A DNA stretch of 41,265 nt from positions 1 to 41,265 of the forward strand of contig NZ_LXFU01000032.1 in NCBI RefSeq assembly GCF_001657485.1, read 5' to 3'. The notes under the pieces were generated by a model that worked only from the letters and a program-made list of their open reading frames with translations, did not search any database and was not told the DNA's origin. How positions within the stretch are numbered: position 1 is the stretch's first letter; each line of letters begins with the position of its first letter. Shown in pieces: positions 10,241 through 18,828 of the stretch. The position numbers and the translations under genes were made by a program. The DNA comes from Rhizobium sp. WYCCWR10014. GTDB taxonomy: Bacteria; Pseudomonadota; Alphaproteobacteria; Rhizobiales; Rhizobiaceae.

Positions 10241-10852
10241 GTGATCACTGTGGTAGACTATGGCGTCGGGAATATCGGCGCAATCACCAATATGGCGGAG
10301 TATCTGGGGATCGATGCTCGGCCAAGCGGCGATCCCAAGGAGATCGAAAGTGCCGCGAAGCTCATTCTTCCAGGAGTCGGTGCGTTTGACAAAGCAATGG
10401 CCACGTTGAGAAACAGACAATTAGTCGATCCGCTGAATCACGCGGTGCGCGAACGGAGGGTTCCTGTTCTCGGCATATGTCTCGGTATGCAGCTGTTGGC
10501 GCGATCCAGCGAGGAAGGCTCGGAAACTGGACTTGGCTGGATAAATGCGGATGTAAAGCGCATCGGGCTAGCGGCAACATCATCCCTTAAGGTTCCTCAT
10601 ATCGGCTGGCTTGAGATAAGGCCGCGCCGAGAAAGCGCTCTGTTCGACAGGTCCAACCGGCGGGAGCGCTTTTATTTCGACCACAGCTATTTTGTCGATT
10701 GCGATGATCCGAATGACGTTACCGCCGTCATCGACTATGGCGAGGAGCTATGTTGCGCAGTGAGTTCGAACAATGTCAGCGGCGTGCAATTTCATCCTGA
10801 AAAAAGCCACCGCTTCGGAATGCGGATTCTTGAAGCATTCGGAAAGCTTTGA
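10241..10852 (+). CDS. hisH: HisH-type glutamine amidotransferase for sugar amidation
   Basis: A 203-residue class I glutaminase. The catalytic triad is visible: Cys80 in GICLGMQLL, and His185 and Glu187 in VQFHPEKSH. It hydrolyses glutamine and passes ammonia to a HisF partner, which is encoded next (overlap TGATG). True histidine-operon neighbours (hisA, hisB, hisI) are absent. Instead a WbpG-type amidotransferase follows, so by analogy with the Pseudomonas aeruginosa O-antigen HisH2 the ammonia is used for acetamidino-sugar synthesis. The start is a GTG directly after the wzx stop. Confidence 0.88.
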   Translation: MITVVDYGVGNIGAITNMAEYLGIDARPSGDPKEIESAAKLILPGVGAFDKAMATLRNRQLVDPLNHAVRERRVPVLGICLGMQLLARSSEEGSETGLGWINADVKRIGLAATSSLKVPHIGWLEIRPRRESALFDRSNRRERFYFDHSYFVDCDDPNDVTAVIDYGEELCCAVSSNNVSGVQFHPEKSHRFGMRILEAFGKL

Positions 10853-11607
10853 TGAGAAAAAGGCTTATACCCGTCCTGCTGGTCGATCAGAAGCGTCGGC
10901 TGGTGAAAACGATAGAGTTTGGTGAACGCACCTACGTCGGCGATCCCTTCAATGTTGTTCGCCTGTTCAACGAAAAGGAAGTCGACGAGATCTGCATTCT
11001 CGATATCGACGCCACGCGTACGGGGCGAGGTCCTGATCTCGGCTTCGTTCGCGAACTCGCAACCGAATGTTTCATGCCTTTGGCATATGGCGGCGGCATC
11101 ACCGAGCTTAAGCAGTGCGAGGAACTTAACCGCTCCGGCGTCGAGAAGTTTGTACTCGGTCAAGGCGCGCGCAATTCGCAACTGGTGGGAGCGATTGCTG
11201 CCGATATGGGCAGCCAGGCTCTGGTTGCCTGTGTCGACGTTGACGGTCGCGGCGCGGCGGCGAGCTGCTACACTTCAAGCGGTGCGAGGCAAGAGCCGAT
11301 AGAATTCTGCCTGAGGCTGCAGGATGTCGGCGTTGGCGAAATAATTCTCCAGTCGAAAACTCTCGACGGCACGCGCAACGGGTATGATCTTGAGTTGATC
11401 CAGTCGATTACCCGAAAGCTGAGCATTCCGGTCGTTGCCTTGGGTGGCGCCGGAAACGTCGCCCACCTGATGGAAGGCCTTGATGCCGGCGCTTCCGCCG
11501 CGGCCTCGGGGAGCGCCTTCACCTTTATCGGTCGGCTGAGGGCAGTCCTTATAAGCTACCCTGCACCAGAAATTTTGGAGGAGGCGGAGCAAGGTGCTCA
11601 TGGATAA
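10852..11607 (+). CDS. hisF: HisF-type ammonia-channel subunit (O-antigen paralogue)
   Basis: A (beta/alpha)8-barrel protein of 251 residues similar to imidazole glycerol phosphate synthase HisF (AYGGGITELKQCEE, VVALGGAGNVAHLMEG, AAASGSAFTF). The N-terminal IPCLDV motif of genuine HisF, which carries the catalytic Asp11, is replaced by IPVLLVD, so the first catalytic aspartate is missing. The second, in ACVDVDG, is kept. This fits a subunit that channels ammonia but does not make imidazole glycerol phosphate, as in WbpG-HisH-HisF systems. ATG 10852 overlaps the hisH stop. Confidence 0.88.
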   Translation: MRKRLIPVLLVDQKRRLVKTIEFGERTYVGDPFNVVRLFNEKEVDEICILDIDATRTGRGPDLGFVRELATECFMPLAYGGGITELKQCEELNRSGVEKFVLGQGARNSQLVGAIAADMGSQALVACVDVDGRGAAASCYTSSGARQEPIEFCLRLQDVGVGEIILQSKTLDGTRNGYDLELIQSITRKLSIPVVALGGAGNVAHLMEGLDAGASAAASGSAFTFIGRLRAVLISYPAPEILEEAEQGAHG

Positions 11608-12760
11608 CGCGTCGCGAGTTTGCTCATTTTGCGTCATGGACAATTCCAACCCGTCGATCGTGTTTGACGCAAACGGCCAATGTAACTGCTGTCGGGATGC
11701 GCTGAATCGCAAGCCGCACGAGTGGTGGACCGGCCCCGAAGGCGACATACGAATGCGGCGATTGATCGCCACATTGAAGGAAGAAGGCGCAGGTAAGCCA
11801 TACGACGCAATGGTCGGGCTTAGCGGTGGAATTGACAGCGCGTTTCTTGCGCATCTCGCCGCCCGAAAGCATGGTCTTCGTCTTCTGGCGGTCCATGTCG
11901 ACGGCGGTTGGAATTCCGAGCCCGCCGTCCACAATATTGAAATTCTTGTCCGGAAACTCGATCTCGACCTTCACACGTATGTAATCGAGTGGCAGGAGAT
12001 GCGCGATCTGCAGATTGCGTTTATGAAGGCTTCTGTCCTCAATCAGGACATCCCGCAAGATCATGCATTCTTTTCCACCCTCTATAGGACAGCAGCTAAA
12101 TTCGGCATTCGTCACTTCCTCAGCGGCGTAAACTTCGCGTCAGAATCGGTGATACCCCGCGGCTTTGGCTATCCGTCGATTGACGGAACGCATGCGAGCG
12201 CGATTCAAAAACGCTTCGGCTCCTTGAAGCTCACGACCTATCCCTTCATGAGCCCTCTTGAGTATATTTGGCTTACCCGCGTCCGCCGGCAACTCACCAT
12301 TCACCGTCCACTCAACTACATCGACTACAATAAAGAAGAGGCGCGCACTGAGCTTCAGCGCGAATATGGGTGGCGTGACTACGGCGGCAAACACAGTGAA
12401 TCTAGATTCACAAAATTCTACCAGGATATCTATCTTCCGAGAAAATTTAACTTTGACAAAAGACGGCTTCATCTTTCAAGTTTGATTGTTGCCGGACAAA
12501 TGACACGGGAGGAGGCGCTGCGCGAAATTTCAACGCCCATCATCTCCGTTCAGGATGCCCGCAGGGAAACAAAGTTCGTGGCCAAAAAACTGGGATTGAA
12601 GCCGGAAGAGCTCCAATGGTATATCGAGGCACCGCCAGTACCGCACAGTAATTTTCCGAACGGCATGTGGCTTCATAAAGCGCTTTTGCGCCTGCGTAAG
12701 GTGACTCGAATTTTGCTGCCGTCACGTAGCGCAACCGTAGAGGCAGCTGATGTCGACTAG
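11600..12760 (+). CDS. wbpG: N-acetyl sugar amidotransferase (WbpG/PseA family)
   Basis: A 386-residue PP-loop ATPase with SGGIDS at residues 75-80. The N-terminal zinc-type cysteine cluster has C8 and C11, then C28, C30 and C31. Family role: ATP-dependent activation of a sugar N-acetyl group and its amidation by HisH/HisF-delivered ammonia, giving an acetamidino group. In P. aeruginosa this makes the 3-acetamidino group of ManNAc3NAmA. ATG 11600 is chosen (GGAGC upstream); GTG 11594 is also possible. It overlaps the hisF end by eight bases and wzy by eleven. The WbpB/D/E enzymes upstream would supply the acetamido substrate. Confidence 0.9.
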   Translation: MDNASRVCSFCVMDNSNPSIVFDANGQCNCCRDALNRKPHEWWTGPEGDIRMRRLIATLKEEGAGKPYDAMVGLSGGIDSAFLAHLAARKHGLRLLAVHVDGGWNSEPAVHNIEILVRKLDLDLHTYVIEWQEMRDLQIAFMKASVLNQDIPQDHAFFSTLYRTAAKFGIRHFLSGVNFASESVIPRGFGYPSIDGTHASAIQKRFGSLKLTTYPFMSPLEYIWLTRVRRQLTIHRPLNYIDYNKEEARTELQREYGWRDYGGKHSESRFTKFYQDIYLPRKFNFDKRRLHLSSLIVAGQMTREEALREISTPIISVQDARRETKFVAKKLGLKPEELQWYIEAPPVPHSNFPNGMWLHKALLRLRKVTRILLPSRSATVEAADVD

Positions 12761-14108
12761 CCTCGTCTTCGCAATGGCTGTCACACTGTCGGTGGGCTTC
12801 TACATTTGGAAGGTGGGTATCAATCTGACGCTTTCGTCAGTATTTTTAGGCCTCATGCTCACGCTTCATGGCCCTATGTATCTATATTACACTCGAGTAT
12901 GGGGTCCTCAGACCAAGTTCTTCGAGACAATCATGTCTGCTGCCCCCTATAATGATGCCATAGGCGCGCTGGATCTCTCACTTGCCATTTCAATTGTCTG
13001 CATTACTCTCGGTATAGGGTTGGCAGATTTCGCGTTTGGCATTAGTCATCAGCAGATCCAGGCTGCCCTGCATTCCTGGCGTACTCGGCCTGTCCGGATA
13101 TCTGAAGGCGTCGCTCAACGCGTCGAGCTTATTTCAATAATCGGACTCCTTATCATTTTGGCGGTTGTTGTGTTAGAAAACAACATACCCAAAACTATCG
13201 TCTACTTTATTTCGGATGCAAGTGAGGTCGCGAAAATTGCGATGCGACGAGAGTCGGGTGGAAGCCGCTTTTATCTTTTCAATCTCCTGGTCTCCAATGT
13301 GCTTCCGTTCTGTGCCTTTTGCTGCTTTATAGCGATAAGACAGCGGTCAATGAAACTGAGAGCGATCGCTTGGGCTTTTATAATCGCCGTTATGTTGGCC
13401 AAGGCCTCAACTCTAAGCAAGGCACCACTGGCGATATTTATACTGCAGTTGCTAGTCGTTGAACATCTTAGAAAATCTTTAGATTTGCCGTTGGGGATGG
13501 CGATCAGATTTATTCTGTTTGGCGTACTTCTGTTCGGAGCGATGGTACTTATTGCCATTCGTGAATTACACGGTGTCGGTGACGCACTCGACTTTCTCTT
13601 TTACCGGATATTCATGATCCCGAATGAGAGCTTGCTTGAGTATTATACTGCAATTCCAAGTGTTCTCCCCTATGGTTGGGGTAGTAAGTTCAGTTGGCTG
13701 GTCGGCTCTCTGACCGGTCAACCCAGCCAACCAACCTATCTACTGGTCGGCGCCGTCCATCGCGGCATGGAAGGTTCCACCTCGACAGCGATGTTTATCG
13801 CCGATGCCTGGGCCGACTTCTCTTGGATGGGTGTCCTTCTATTTTCGCTATTCGCCGGATTTTTTATCCGCTTGCTAGATATCCAGCTGATAGTGAAACG
13901 AGGGAAGACCGTCGCAACGATTGCGGGGCTGGCTCTCGGCCACTATGGAATATTCGTCATGCTTTCGACCGCACTTCAAACGGCGATGATGACCGGCGGT
14001 TTGGTTTTGGTTGTTCCATTAGTGCTAGCGCTGTCCAGCGCGATGAAGTGGGTGCCAGAAAAGAACGACGGTGGACAAGAGCATCTTGTCCACCTCGGAT
14101 CGGTATAG
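12750..14108 (+). CDS. wzy: Probable O-antigen polymerase (Wzy-like membrane protein)
   Basis: A 452-residue protein with about ten predicted transmembrane segments (for example IIGLLIILAVVVLE, VLPFCAFCCFIAI, FILFGVLLFGAMVLIAI). A long extracytoplasmic loop follows the RELHGVGDALDFLFYRIF region. Wzy proteins are poorly conserved, so the call rests on topology, size and context: it is the only large polymerase-like protein in an operon that has wzx, glycosyltransferases and nucleotide-sugar genes, with wzz nearby. The start overlaps the wbpG end by 11 bp. It could also be a membrane acyltransferase or ligase, but no such motifs are seen. Confidence 0.68.
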   Translation: MSTSLVFAMAVTLSVGFYIWKVGINLTLSSVFLGLMLTLHGPMYLYYTRVWGPQTKFFETIMSAAPYNDAIGALDLSLAISIVCITLGIGLADFAFGISHQQIQAALHSWRTRPVRISEGVAQRVELISIIGLLIILAVVVLENNIPKTIVYFISDASEVAKIAMRRESGGSRFYLFNLLVSNVLPFCAFCCFIAIRQRSMKLRAIAWAFIIAVMLAKASTLSKAPLAIFILQLLVVEHLRKSLDLPLGMAIRFILFGVLLFGAMVLIAIRELHGVGDALDFLFYRIFMIPNESLLEYYTAIPSVLPYGWGSKFSWLVGSLTGQPSQPTYLLVGAVHRGMEGSTSTAMFIADAWADFSWMGVLLFSLFAGFFIRLLDIQLIVKRGKTVATIAGLALGHYGIFVMLSTALQTAMMTGGLVLVVPLVLALSSAMKWVPEKNDGGQEHLVHLGSV

Positions 14109-14116
14109 AACCCAAT

Positions 14117-15208
14117 ATGCGCGTTTTTCAAAATTCCGGGGTATATGCTGCTTATATGCGGCGGCTTGATATGCTCGCAGTTGATGCGAGAAGTTTTTCA
14201 GACAGATTGGCCCTTTTTCTGGATGATCGCTATGGCGCTTGCCATATACTGCAACCGGTAATGGAGACCTCTCCAGACATCTTCTTTACGAACGGCGATG
14301 ACGAGATACTTCAACGATACTGGGCGGTAGAAAATGGTTTGCCCGCCACCTCCGACATGGAGCAGATCTTGCTGAGCCAGATCGAACATCACCGCACCGA
14401 GATATTTTATAATTCGGATCCGATGCGATACGGGAACGACTTCGTCCGCAAACTTCCTGGCTGCGTTCGGAAGTCAATCATGTGGCGAGCGGCGCCTTCC
14501 GGCAATACCGACTTCGGCGCCTACGATTTGATCGTCTGCAACTTTCCTGTCATATTGGAAGGTTATCGGAAGCTGGGCTGGCGCGCGGAATATTTTGCAC
14601 CAGCCCATGATCCGGCAATGGATAGCTATGCCGAAAATCGAGACCGGCCAATCGATGTGCTTTTTGTCGGCGGCTATAGCCGTCACCATCGTCGGCGTGC
14701 AGAGATACTGCAAGCCGTTTCGGCTATTCGAAGGGATTTTAAAGTTTACTACCACCTTGATCGATCGCGATTGACTAGGCTTGCTGAGAGCCCGATTGGT
14801 TGGCTTCTGCCGCTTGGGAAGCACAGACGTCCGAAGAATATTCGTGCAGTGTCCCGTACCCCACTCTTCGGACGTGAGCTTTATGAAGCGATTTCGCAGG
14901 CGAAAATTGTTCTAAATGGCGCCGTGGATATGGCGGGAACGGACAGGGGAAATATGCGATGCTGGGAGGCGCTAGGATGCGGTGCGCTAATGGTCTCGGA
15001 CTCCGGTGTTTATCCTGAGGGGATGGTCAATAATATCAGCATGGTAACATATGAAGATGCAGAATCCGCGGCGCGGACAATTGTAAATCTGCTTCGGGAA
15101 CCGGAGCGCCTCCAGGCGTTAGCCAACGAAGGAACCCGTACTGTACGAACCGTGTACAACAAGCGTGCCCAATGGCTTAACTTCCAACGGCTGGCTGCAA
15201 GCGCATGA
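14117..15208 (+). CDS. Glycosyltransferase, GT-B fold, CgeB-like
   Basis: A 363-residue cytoplasmic protein. The C-terminal half has the nucleotide-sugar-binding region of CgeB/GT-B transferases: VLFVGGYSRHHRRR, AKIVLNGAVDMAG, and the acidic element NMRCWEALGCGALMVSD. The end (NEGTRTVRTVYNKRAQW) is typical of the family. The frame is open much further upstream, but that part lies inside wzy, and ATG 14117 sits 8 bp after the wzy stop. It probably adds one sugar of the repeat unit. Donor and acceptor are unknown. Confidence 0.8.
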   Translation: MRVFQNSGVYAAYMRRLDMLAVDARSFSDRLALFLDDRYGACHILQPVMETSPDIFFTNGDDEILQRYWAVENGLPATSDMEQILLSQIEHHRTEIFYNSDPMRYGNDFVRKLPGCVRKSIMWRAAPSGNTDFGAYDLIVCNFPVILEGYRKLGWRAEYFAPAHDPAMDSYAENRDRPIDVLFVGGYSRHHRRRAEILQAVSAIRRDFKVYYHLDRSRLTRLAESPIGWLLPLGKHRRPKNIRAVSRTPLFGRELYEAISQAKIVLNGAVDMAGTDRGNMRCWEALGCGALMVSDSGVYPEGMVNNISMVTYEDAESAARTIVNLLREPERLQALANEGTRTVRTVYNKRAQWLNFQRLAASA

Positions 15209-15798
15209 AGCTTAGCCTGACCACGATCGCAAACATGGCGGCGGGATGGTTGGCTCGCAAGCGGAGCAAATTTGTCGTTGGGAGTGGTAGCAATGTCCGT
15301 TGGCTGGTATTGCGATCCGTTCGCGGAGGCAATGTGAAGATCGGCGAGAACTGTATCATCAATTGCAATATCAGCTTCGATGATCCCCGCGGCCGCATCA
15401 GCATTGGCGATCGCTGCTATATTGGTGCCAGTCACCTGGTATGCCATTCCGGAATTACGATTGGAAACGATGTCATCATCTCATGGGGAGTGACAATCGT
15501 GGATCATGATTCTCATTCTCTCGACTGGGAATTGCGCAAGAACGATGTGACCGATTGGGGCTTAGGAAAGAAGGATTGGACCGGGGTTTCCATCAAGCCA
15601 GTGTTTATTCAAAACAAGGTGTGGATTGGTTTTGGCGTGAGTATCCTGAAGGGGGTGACAGTCGGCGACGGGGCAGTTATTGGAGCCCATGCTGTTGTCA
15701 CGCGCGATGTCCCCCCTTACACCGTCGTCGCCGGTAACCCCGCTCGCATAATTCGGAATCTCAAGCCGACGCAAAAAGAGACAGAAGGTCAACCATGA
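15205..15798 (+). CDS. Hexapeptide O-acetyltransferase (WcaF/maltose-acetyltransferase type)
   Basis: A 197-residue left-handed beta-helix acyltransferase with hexapeptide turns (NVKIGENCIINCNIS, RISIGDRCYIG). DHDSHSLDWE holds the catalytic histidine region, followed by KVWIGFGVSILKGVTVGDGAVIGA and the closing VVAGNPARII. Family role: transfer of acetyl from acetyl-CoA to a sugar hydroxyl, so it likely O-acetylates the repeat unit. ATG 15205 overlaps the previous stop by ATGA, and the end overlaps the next gene the same way. Confidence 0.88.
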   Translation: MKLSLTTIANMAAGWLARKRSKFVVGSGSNVRWLVLRSVRGGNVKIGENCIINCNISFDDPRGRISIGDRCYIGASHLVCHSGITIGNDVIISWGVTIVDHDSHSLDWELRKNDVTDWGLGKKDWTGVSIKPVFIQNKVWIGFGVSILKGVTVGDGAVIGAHAVVTRDVPPYTVVAGNPARIIRNLKPTQKETEGQP

Positions 15799-16637
15799 CG
15801 GCAACAAAATTGGACACGTGGGAAGCAGCCGTCCAGTGGCTTCGGCAACAGCCTGACCAGCAAAAGCTGGTGCTCGATGCCTACTACGACGATCCGATTC
15901 TGCAGGCGGCCGAGCGGTATTGGCGGAGCGGCGAGTGGGGTGCCATCCGCGAATTTCTCCCGCAGGCGCCAGGAACTGCAGTCGATATCGGCGCCGGTCG
16001 TGGTATTGCCAGCTATGCTCTGGCCAAGGAAGGTTTTGAAGTAACGGCACTGGAGCCCGACGCGAGCGACCTCGTGGGTGCTGGTGCAATTCGTGCCCTC
16101 TTCAATGAAGTTCATCTTCCCATTTCGATCGCCGAGGAGTTTTCCGAAAAGCTCCCATTCTCCGACAATGCCTTCGATGTGGTCTTTGCCAGAGCCGTTC
16201 TGCATCACACCTCCGATCTGTTGGCCGCGTGTCGTGAATTCTTTCGAGTGCTCAAGCCCGGCGGGCGCTTCATCGCAGTTCGCGAACATGTGATATCGAG
16301 CGAACGCGATTTGCCGATCTTTCTGGATCGCCATCCCCTGCACAAACTCTATGGAGGGGAAAACGCCTTTCTTCTGAAGGAGTATCAGAACTCTATAGTT
16401 TCGGCCGGTTTCAAGATGGACAAGCTCCTTATGCCGCTGGAGAGCGAGATCAACTTCGCCCCCTACACTCCGGCGGAGTTGAAGGCGCAGATTGCCATGC
16501 GATTGCCGCTCTTCGCAAGAGCCGCTCCAGCGCTTTTGAGTTCTCGGTCAGTCTGGACGATCTTCTCGCATATCGCAGCAAAATTCGATCGGCGGCCGGG
16601 CCGGCTGTATTCGTTCGTCGCCACGCGGCCCCAATAA
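15795..16637 (+). CDS. Class I SAM-dependent methyltransferase
   Basis: A 280-residue protein with a SAM-binding glycine motif (AVDIGAGRGIASYAL), an acidic motif II (VTALEPDAS) and the post-motif region VVFARAVLHHTSDLL...RVLKPGGRF of Methyltransf_11 proteins. An HDRHPL-like loop and a C-terminal extension follow. Probably methylates a sugar hydroxyl of the polysaccharide or its precursor. It overlaps the acetyltransferase gene by ATGA and is followed 9 bp later by an epimerase-type gene. Confidence 0.85.
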   Translation: MTATKLDTWEAAVQWLRQQPDQQKLVLDAYYDDPILQAAERYWRSGEWGAIREFLPQAPGTAVDIGAGRGIASYALAKEGFEVTALEPDASDLVGAGAIRALFNEVHLPISIAEEFSEKLPFSDNAFDVVFARAVLHHTSDLLAACREFFRVLKPGGRFIAVREHVISSERDLPIFLDRHPLHKLYGGENAFLLKEYQNSIVSAGFKMDKLLMPLESEINFAPYTPAELKAQIAMRLPLFARAAPALLSSRSVWTIFSHIAAKFDRRPGRLYSFVATRPQ

Positions 16638-16646
16638 AGAAAAAGA

Positions 16647-17597
16647 ATGGCTCGTATATTAATCACAGGCGCTCACGGATTTATCGGAAGATATCTGGCA
16701 AAGTCGCTTGCACTTGCCGGGAACTCCGTATTCGGCCTTGGGCACGGTACCTGGTCACCGCTTCATGCCCAACGCTGGGGGCTGGTTTCTTGGCATAACG
16801 GTGAGGTCGATATCCCCAATCTTCGGTTGATTCAACAGCAGTTTGGGACGGTGGACATTGTGTACCATCTTGCGGGGGGCTCGTCGGTCGGAGCAGCAAT
16901 CGCAAATCCTCGCGAAGATTTCCACCGCACGGTCAGCTCGACCATTGAACTGCTTGAATGGCTGAGACTGGAGGCCCCTAAAAGCAGCTTAGTGGCGGTT
17001 TCTAGCGCTGCTGTTTACGGGGCAGGCCACACAGGTCAGATAGCTGAGACGGCGAAACCCAACCCCTTCTCTCCCTACGGTCATCACAAGCATATAATGG
17101 AATCTCTCTGCGTCTCCTATTGCGAGAGCTACGAGTTAAAGGTCGTGATCGGTCGTCTGTTTTCAGTTTATGGGGAGGGATTACGCAAGCAATTGCTCTG
17201 GGACGTTTGCTCCCAGCTCGAGGTTCATCCTGAGCGACTCCTTCTCGGCGGCAGTGGCAACGAGCTTAGAGACTGGACGGCGGTGACCGACGTCGTGCGC
17301 GCGCTGTCGCTTATCCACACCGAGGCGAATCCCTCGCCAAAAGTTATCAATATCGGCACGGGCCGCGGCACCAATGTTCGTGCGATCGTTGAAGGCATTG
17401 CCCAAGCATGGGCGGTCGATACCAATTTGGAAGCCAGGATTGAATTTTCGGGTAAAGCACGAGCTGGCGACCCTCAAAGCCTGATAGCCCAATCCGAGCA
17501 ACTCGCAGCCCTCGGGTTCGAGTGGCAGAAGGATTTGATGGAAGGCCTCTCAGGCTATGTCAGGTGGTTTCGATCGGAATCCGGTGTGAGATCATGA
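16647..17597 (+). CDS. NAD-dependent epimerase/dehydratase (extended SDR)
   Basis: A 316-residue nucleotide-sugar SDR. TGAHGFIGRYLAK near the N-terminus is the dinucleotide motif. The catalytic Ser and Tyr-x3-Lys are in AVSSAAVYGAG and SPYGHHKHIMES, and GRLFSVYGEGLRKQ is typical of the extended family. It may act as a C4 epimerase or as a reductase of a keto sugar; the sequence alone does not separate these. It could also act on the UDP-keto sugar made by the WbpM-like dehydratase nearby. The stop overlaps the next start by ATGA. Confidence 0.82.
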   Translation: MARILITGAHGFIGRYLAKSLALAGNSVFGLGHGTWSPLHAQRWGLVSWHNGEVDIPNLRLIQQQFGTVDIVYHLAGGSSVGAAIANPREDFHRTVSSTIELLEWLRLEAPKSSLVAVSSAAVYGAGHTGQIAETAKPNPFSPYGHHKHIMESLCVSYCESYELKVVIGRLFSVYGEGLRKQLLWDVCSQLEVHPERLLLGGSGNELRDWTAVTDVVRALSLIHTEANPSPKVINIGTGRGTNVRAIVEGIAQAWAVDTNLEARIEFSGKARAGDPQSLIAQSEQLAALGFEWQKDLMEGLSGYVRWFRSESGVRS

Positions 17598-18766
17598 CCC
17601 GTATTGCCTTTACGATGATCGGCGGGAAAAACTGGACCGGCGGTTATAACTATCTGATAAATCTCGCCAGGCTGCTGTCCGCTGATCAGAGCAGAGCTCT
17701 TACGCCCGTTATGTTCTTTGGAACCGACGTCGATGAAAAAGATATAACTCCATTTGCGGCTCTCAATTGCGTTGAGGTGGTCCGTAGCCCGCTCTTTAAC
17801 AGATCCAGGAGCTTTAGATCTCTGCTCACCGGTCTTGTCACCGGCGCCGACTGGCGTGTGCGTAAGCTGTTTAAAACTCACCGGATAGATGTCGTATTTG
17901 AGGTGGCACAATTTTTTGGTTTCAATCTCGGCATCCCCGCTATTGCCTGGATCCCAGATTTCCAACACCGCTTCCTCCCCCGTCTCTTCAGTAAGCTTGG
18001 CTACTGGAAACGCGATATAGGGTTTAGAATTCAGGTCCTGGGAAAACGCGAGATCATGTTGAGCAGTGAGGACTCGCGCGTCTCGTGCGAAGTTTTCTAT
18101 CCGTCCTCCCGGGGGCGCACACACGTCGTCAGGTTTGCGGTGCCGCCCAAGGGAGTGATTGTTCCTGCGGCTGCTCGTGCTCTTGCCGACAAATACGGAC
18201 TGCCTGAGCGGTATATCTTCCTTCCCAACCAGTTCTGGCAGCACAAGAATCATCTTCTTGTCGTGGAGGCATTGACGATCCTCCGTCGCCGCGGTCACGA
18301 CGTTACTGTCGTAGCATGTGGCAGCCAGTCTGATCCGCGCGACCCCTCTTATTTTCCGCGTGTGAAGGCTGCTATCGAAAGTGCCGATCTCTCCTCGAAC
18401 TTCATTCTTCTCGGTCTTATCCCATATGGCGATCTTGCTCCACTCGCAACCGCTAGTATGGCCTTGCTGAACCCATCTCTCTTCGAAGGATGGAGCACGA
18501 CAGTTGAAGAGGCCCTGTCGTGGGGCGTGCCGTTGATTTTGTCTGATTTGGACGTCAACAGGGAACAGGCGGGCGAAGCGGCCGTATTTTTCGATCGCCA
18601 TGACGCGCAGGCGCTTGCCGACGCACTTGCTTCGACAAATCTGTCTTCGCCGGATATTCTGTTCGAACGGGCGGCGAAGGCACAGGCCTTCGCTAATGAA
18701 CGCGTCAACCGTTTCATCACTGATTTCCATGCGCTTGTTCAACGGGTTGCCACCAAACGCCGGTAG
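17594..18766 (+). CDS. Glycosyltransferase family 1/4 (GT-B)
   Basis: A 390-residue glycosyltransferase. An N-terminal glycine-rich element (MIGGKNWTGGYNYLINLARLL) is followed by the C-terminal donor-binding domain with LPNQFWQHKNHLLVVEAL and the EX7E-like segment NPSLFEGWSTTVEEALSWGVPLI. ATG 17594 overlaps the upstream stop (ATGA) and is preferred to a longer frame starting inside the previous gene. Probable role: addition of one sugar of the repeat unit at the cytoplasmic face. A long antisense frame lies opposite and is treated as a shadow. Confidence 0.88.
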   Translation: MTRIAFTMIGGKNWTGGYNYLINLARLLSADQSRALTPVMFFGTDVDEKDITPFAALNCVEVVRSPLFNRSRSFRSLLTGLVTGADWRVRKLFKTHRIDVVFEVAQFFGFNLGIPAIAWIPDFQHRFLPRLFSKLGYWKRDIGFRIQVLGKREIMLSSEDSRVSCEVFYPSSRGRTHVVRFAVPPKGVIVPAAARALADKYGLPERYIFLPNQFWQHKNHLLVVEALTILRRRGHDVTVVACGSQSDPRDPSYFPRVKAAIESADLSSNFILLGLIPYGDLAPLATASMALLNPSLFEGWSTTVEEALSWGVPLILSDLDVNREQAGEAAVFFDRHDAQALADALASTNLSSPDILFERAAKAQAFANERVNRFITDFHALVQRVATKRR

Positions 18767-18828
18767 CAAACCACCGAAGAATGCCGGGGGACCTCGCCTC
18801 TACCCACCAGCTATGAAAGTAAGTGTGA

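Noticed and set aside
10241..11607. A histidine biosynthesis operon
   Set aside because: Only hisH and hisF are present, HisF lacks its first catalytic aspartate, and both are coupled to wbpG within a sugar operon.
13694..14116. An N-terminal extension of the CgeB-like glycosyltransferase
   Set aside because: This part lies inside wzy in another frame, is Arg-rich and low in protein character. A natural start exists at 14117, just after the wzy stop.
17555..18769. A 404-codon open frame antisense to the GT-B glycosyltransferase
   Set aside because: The + strand protein has clear glycosyltransferase motifs across this span, while the antisense translation shows no domain and uneven composition. 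Long antisense frames are common in GC-rich DNA.
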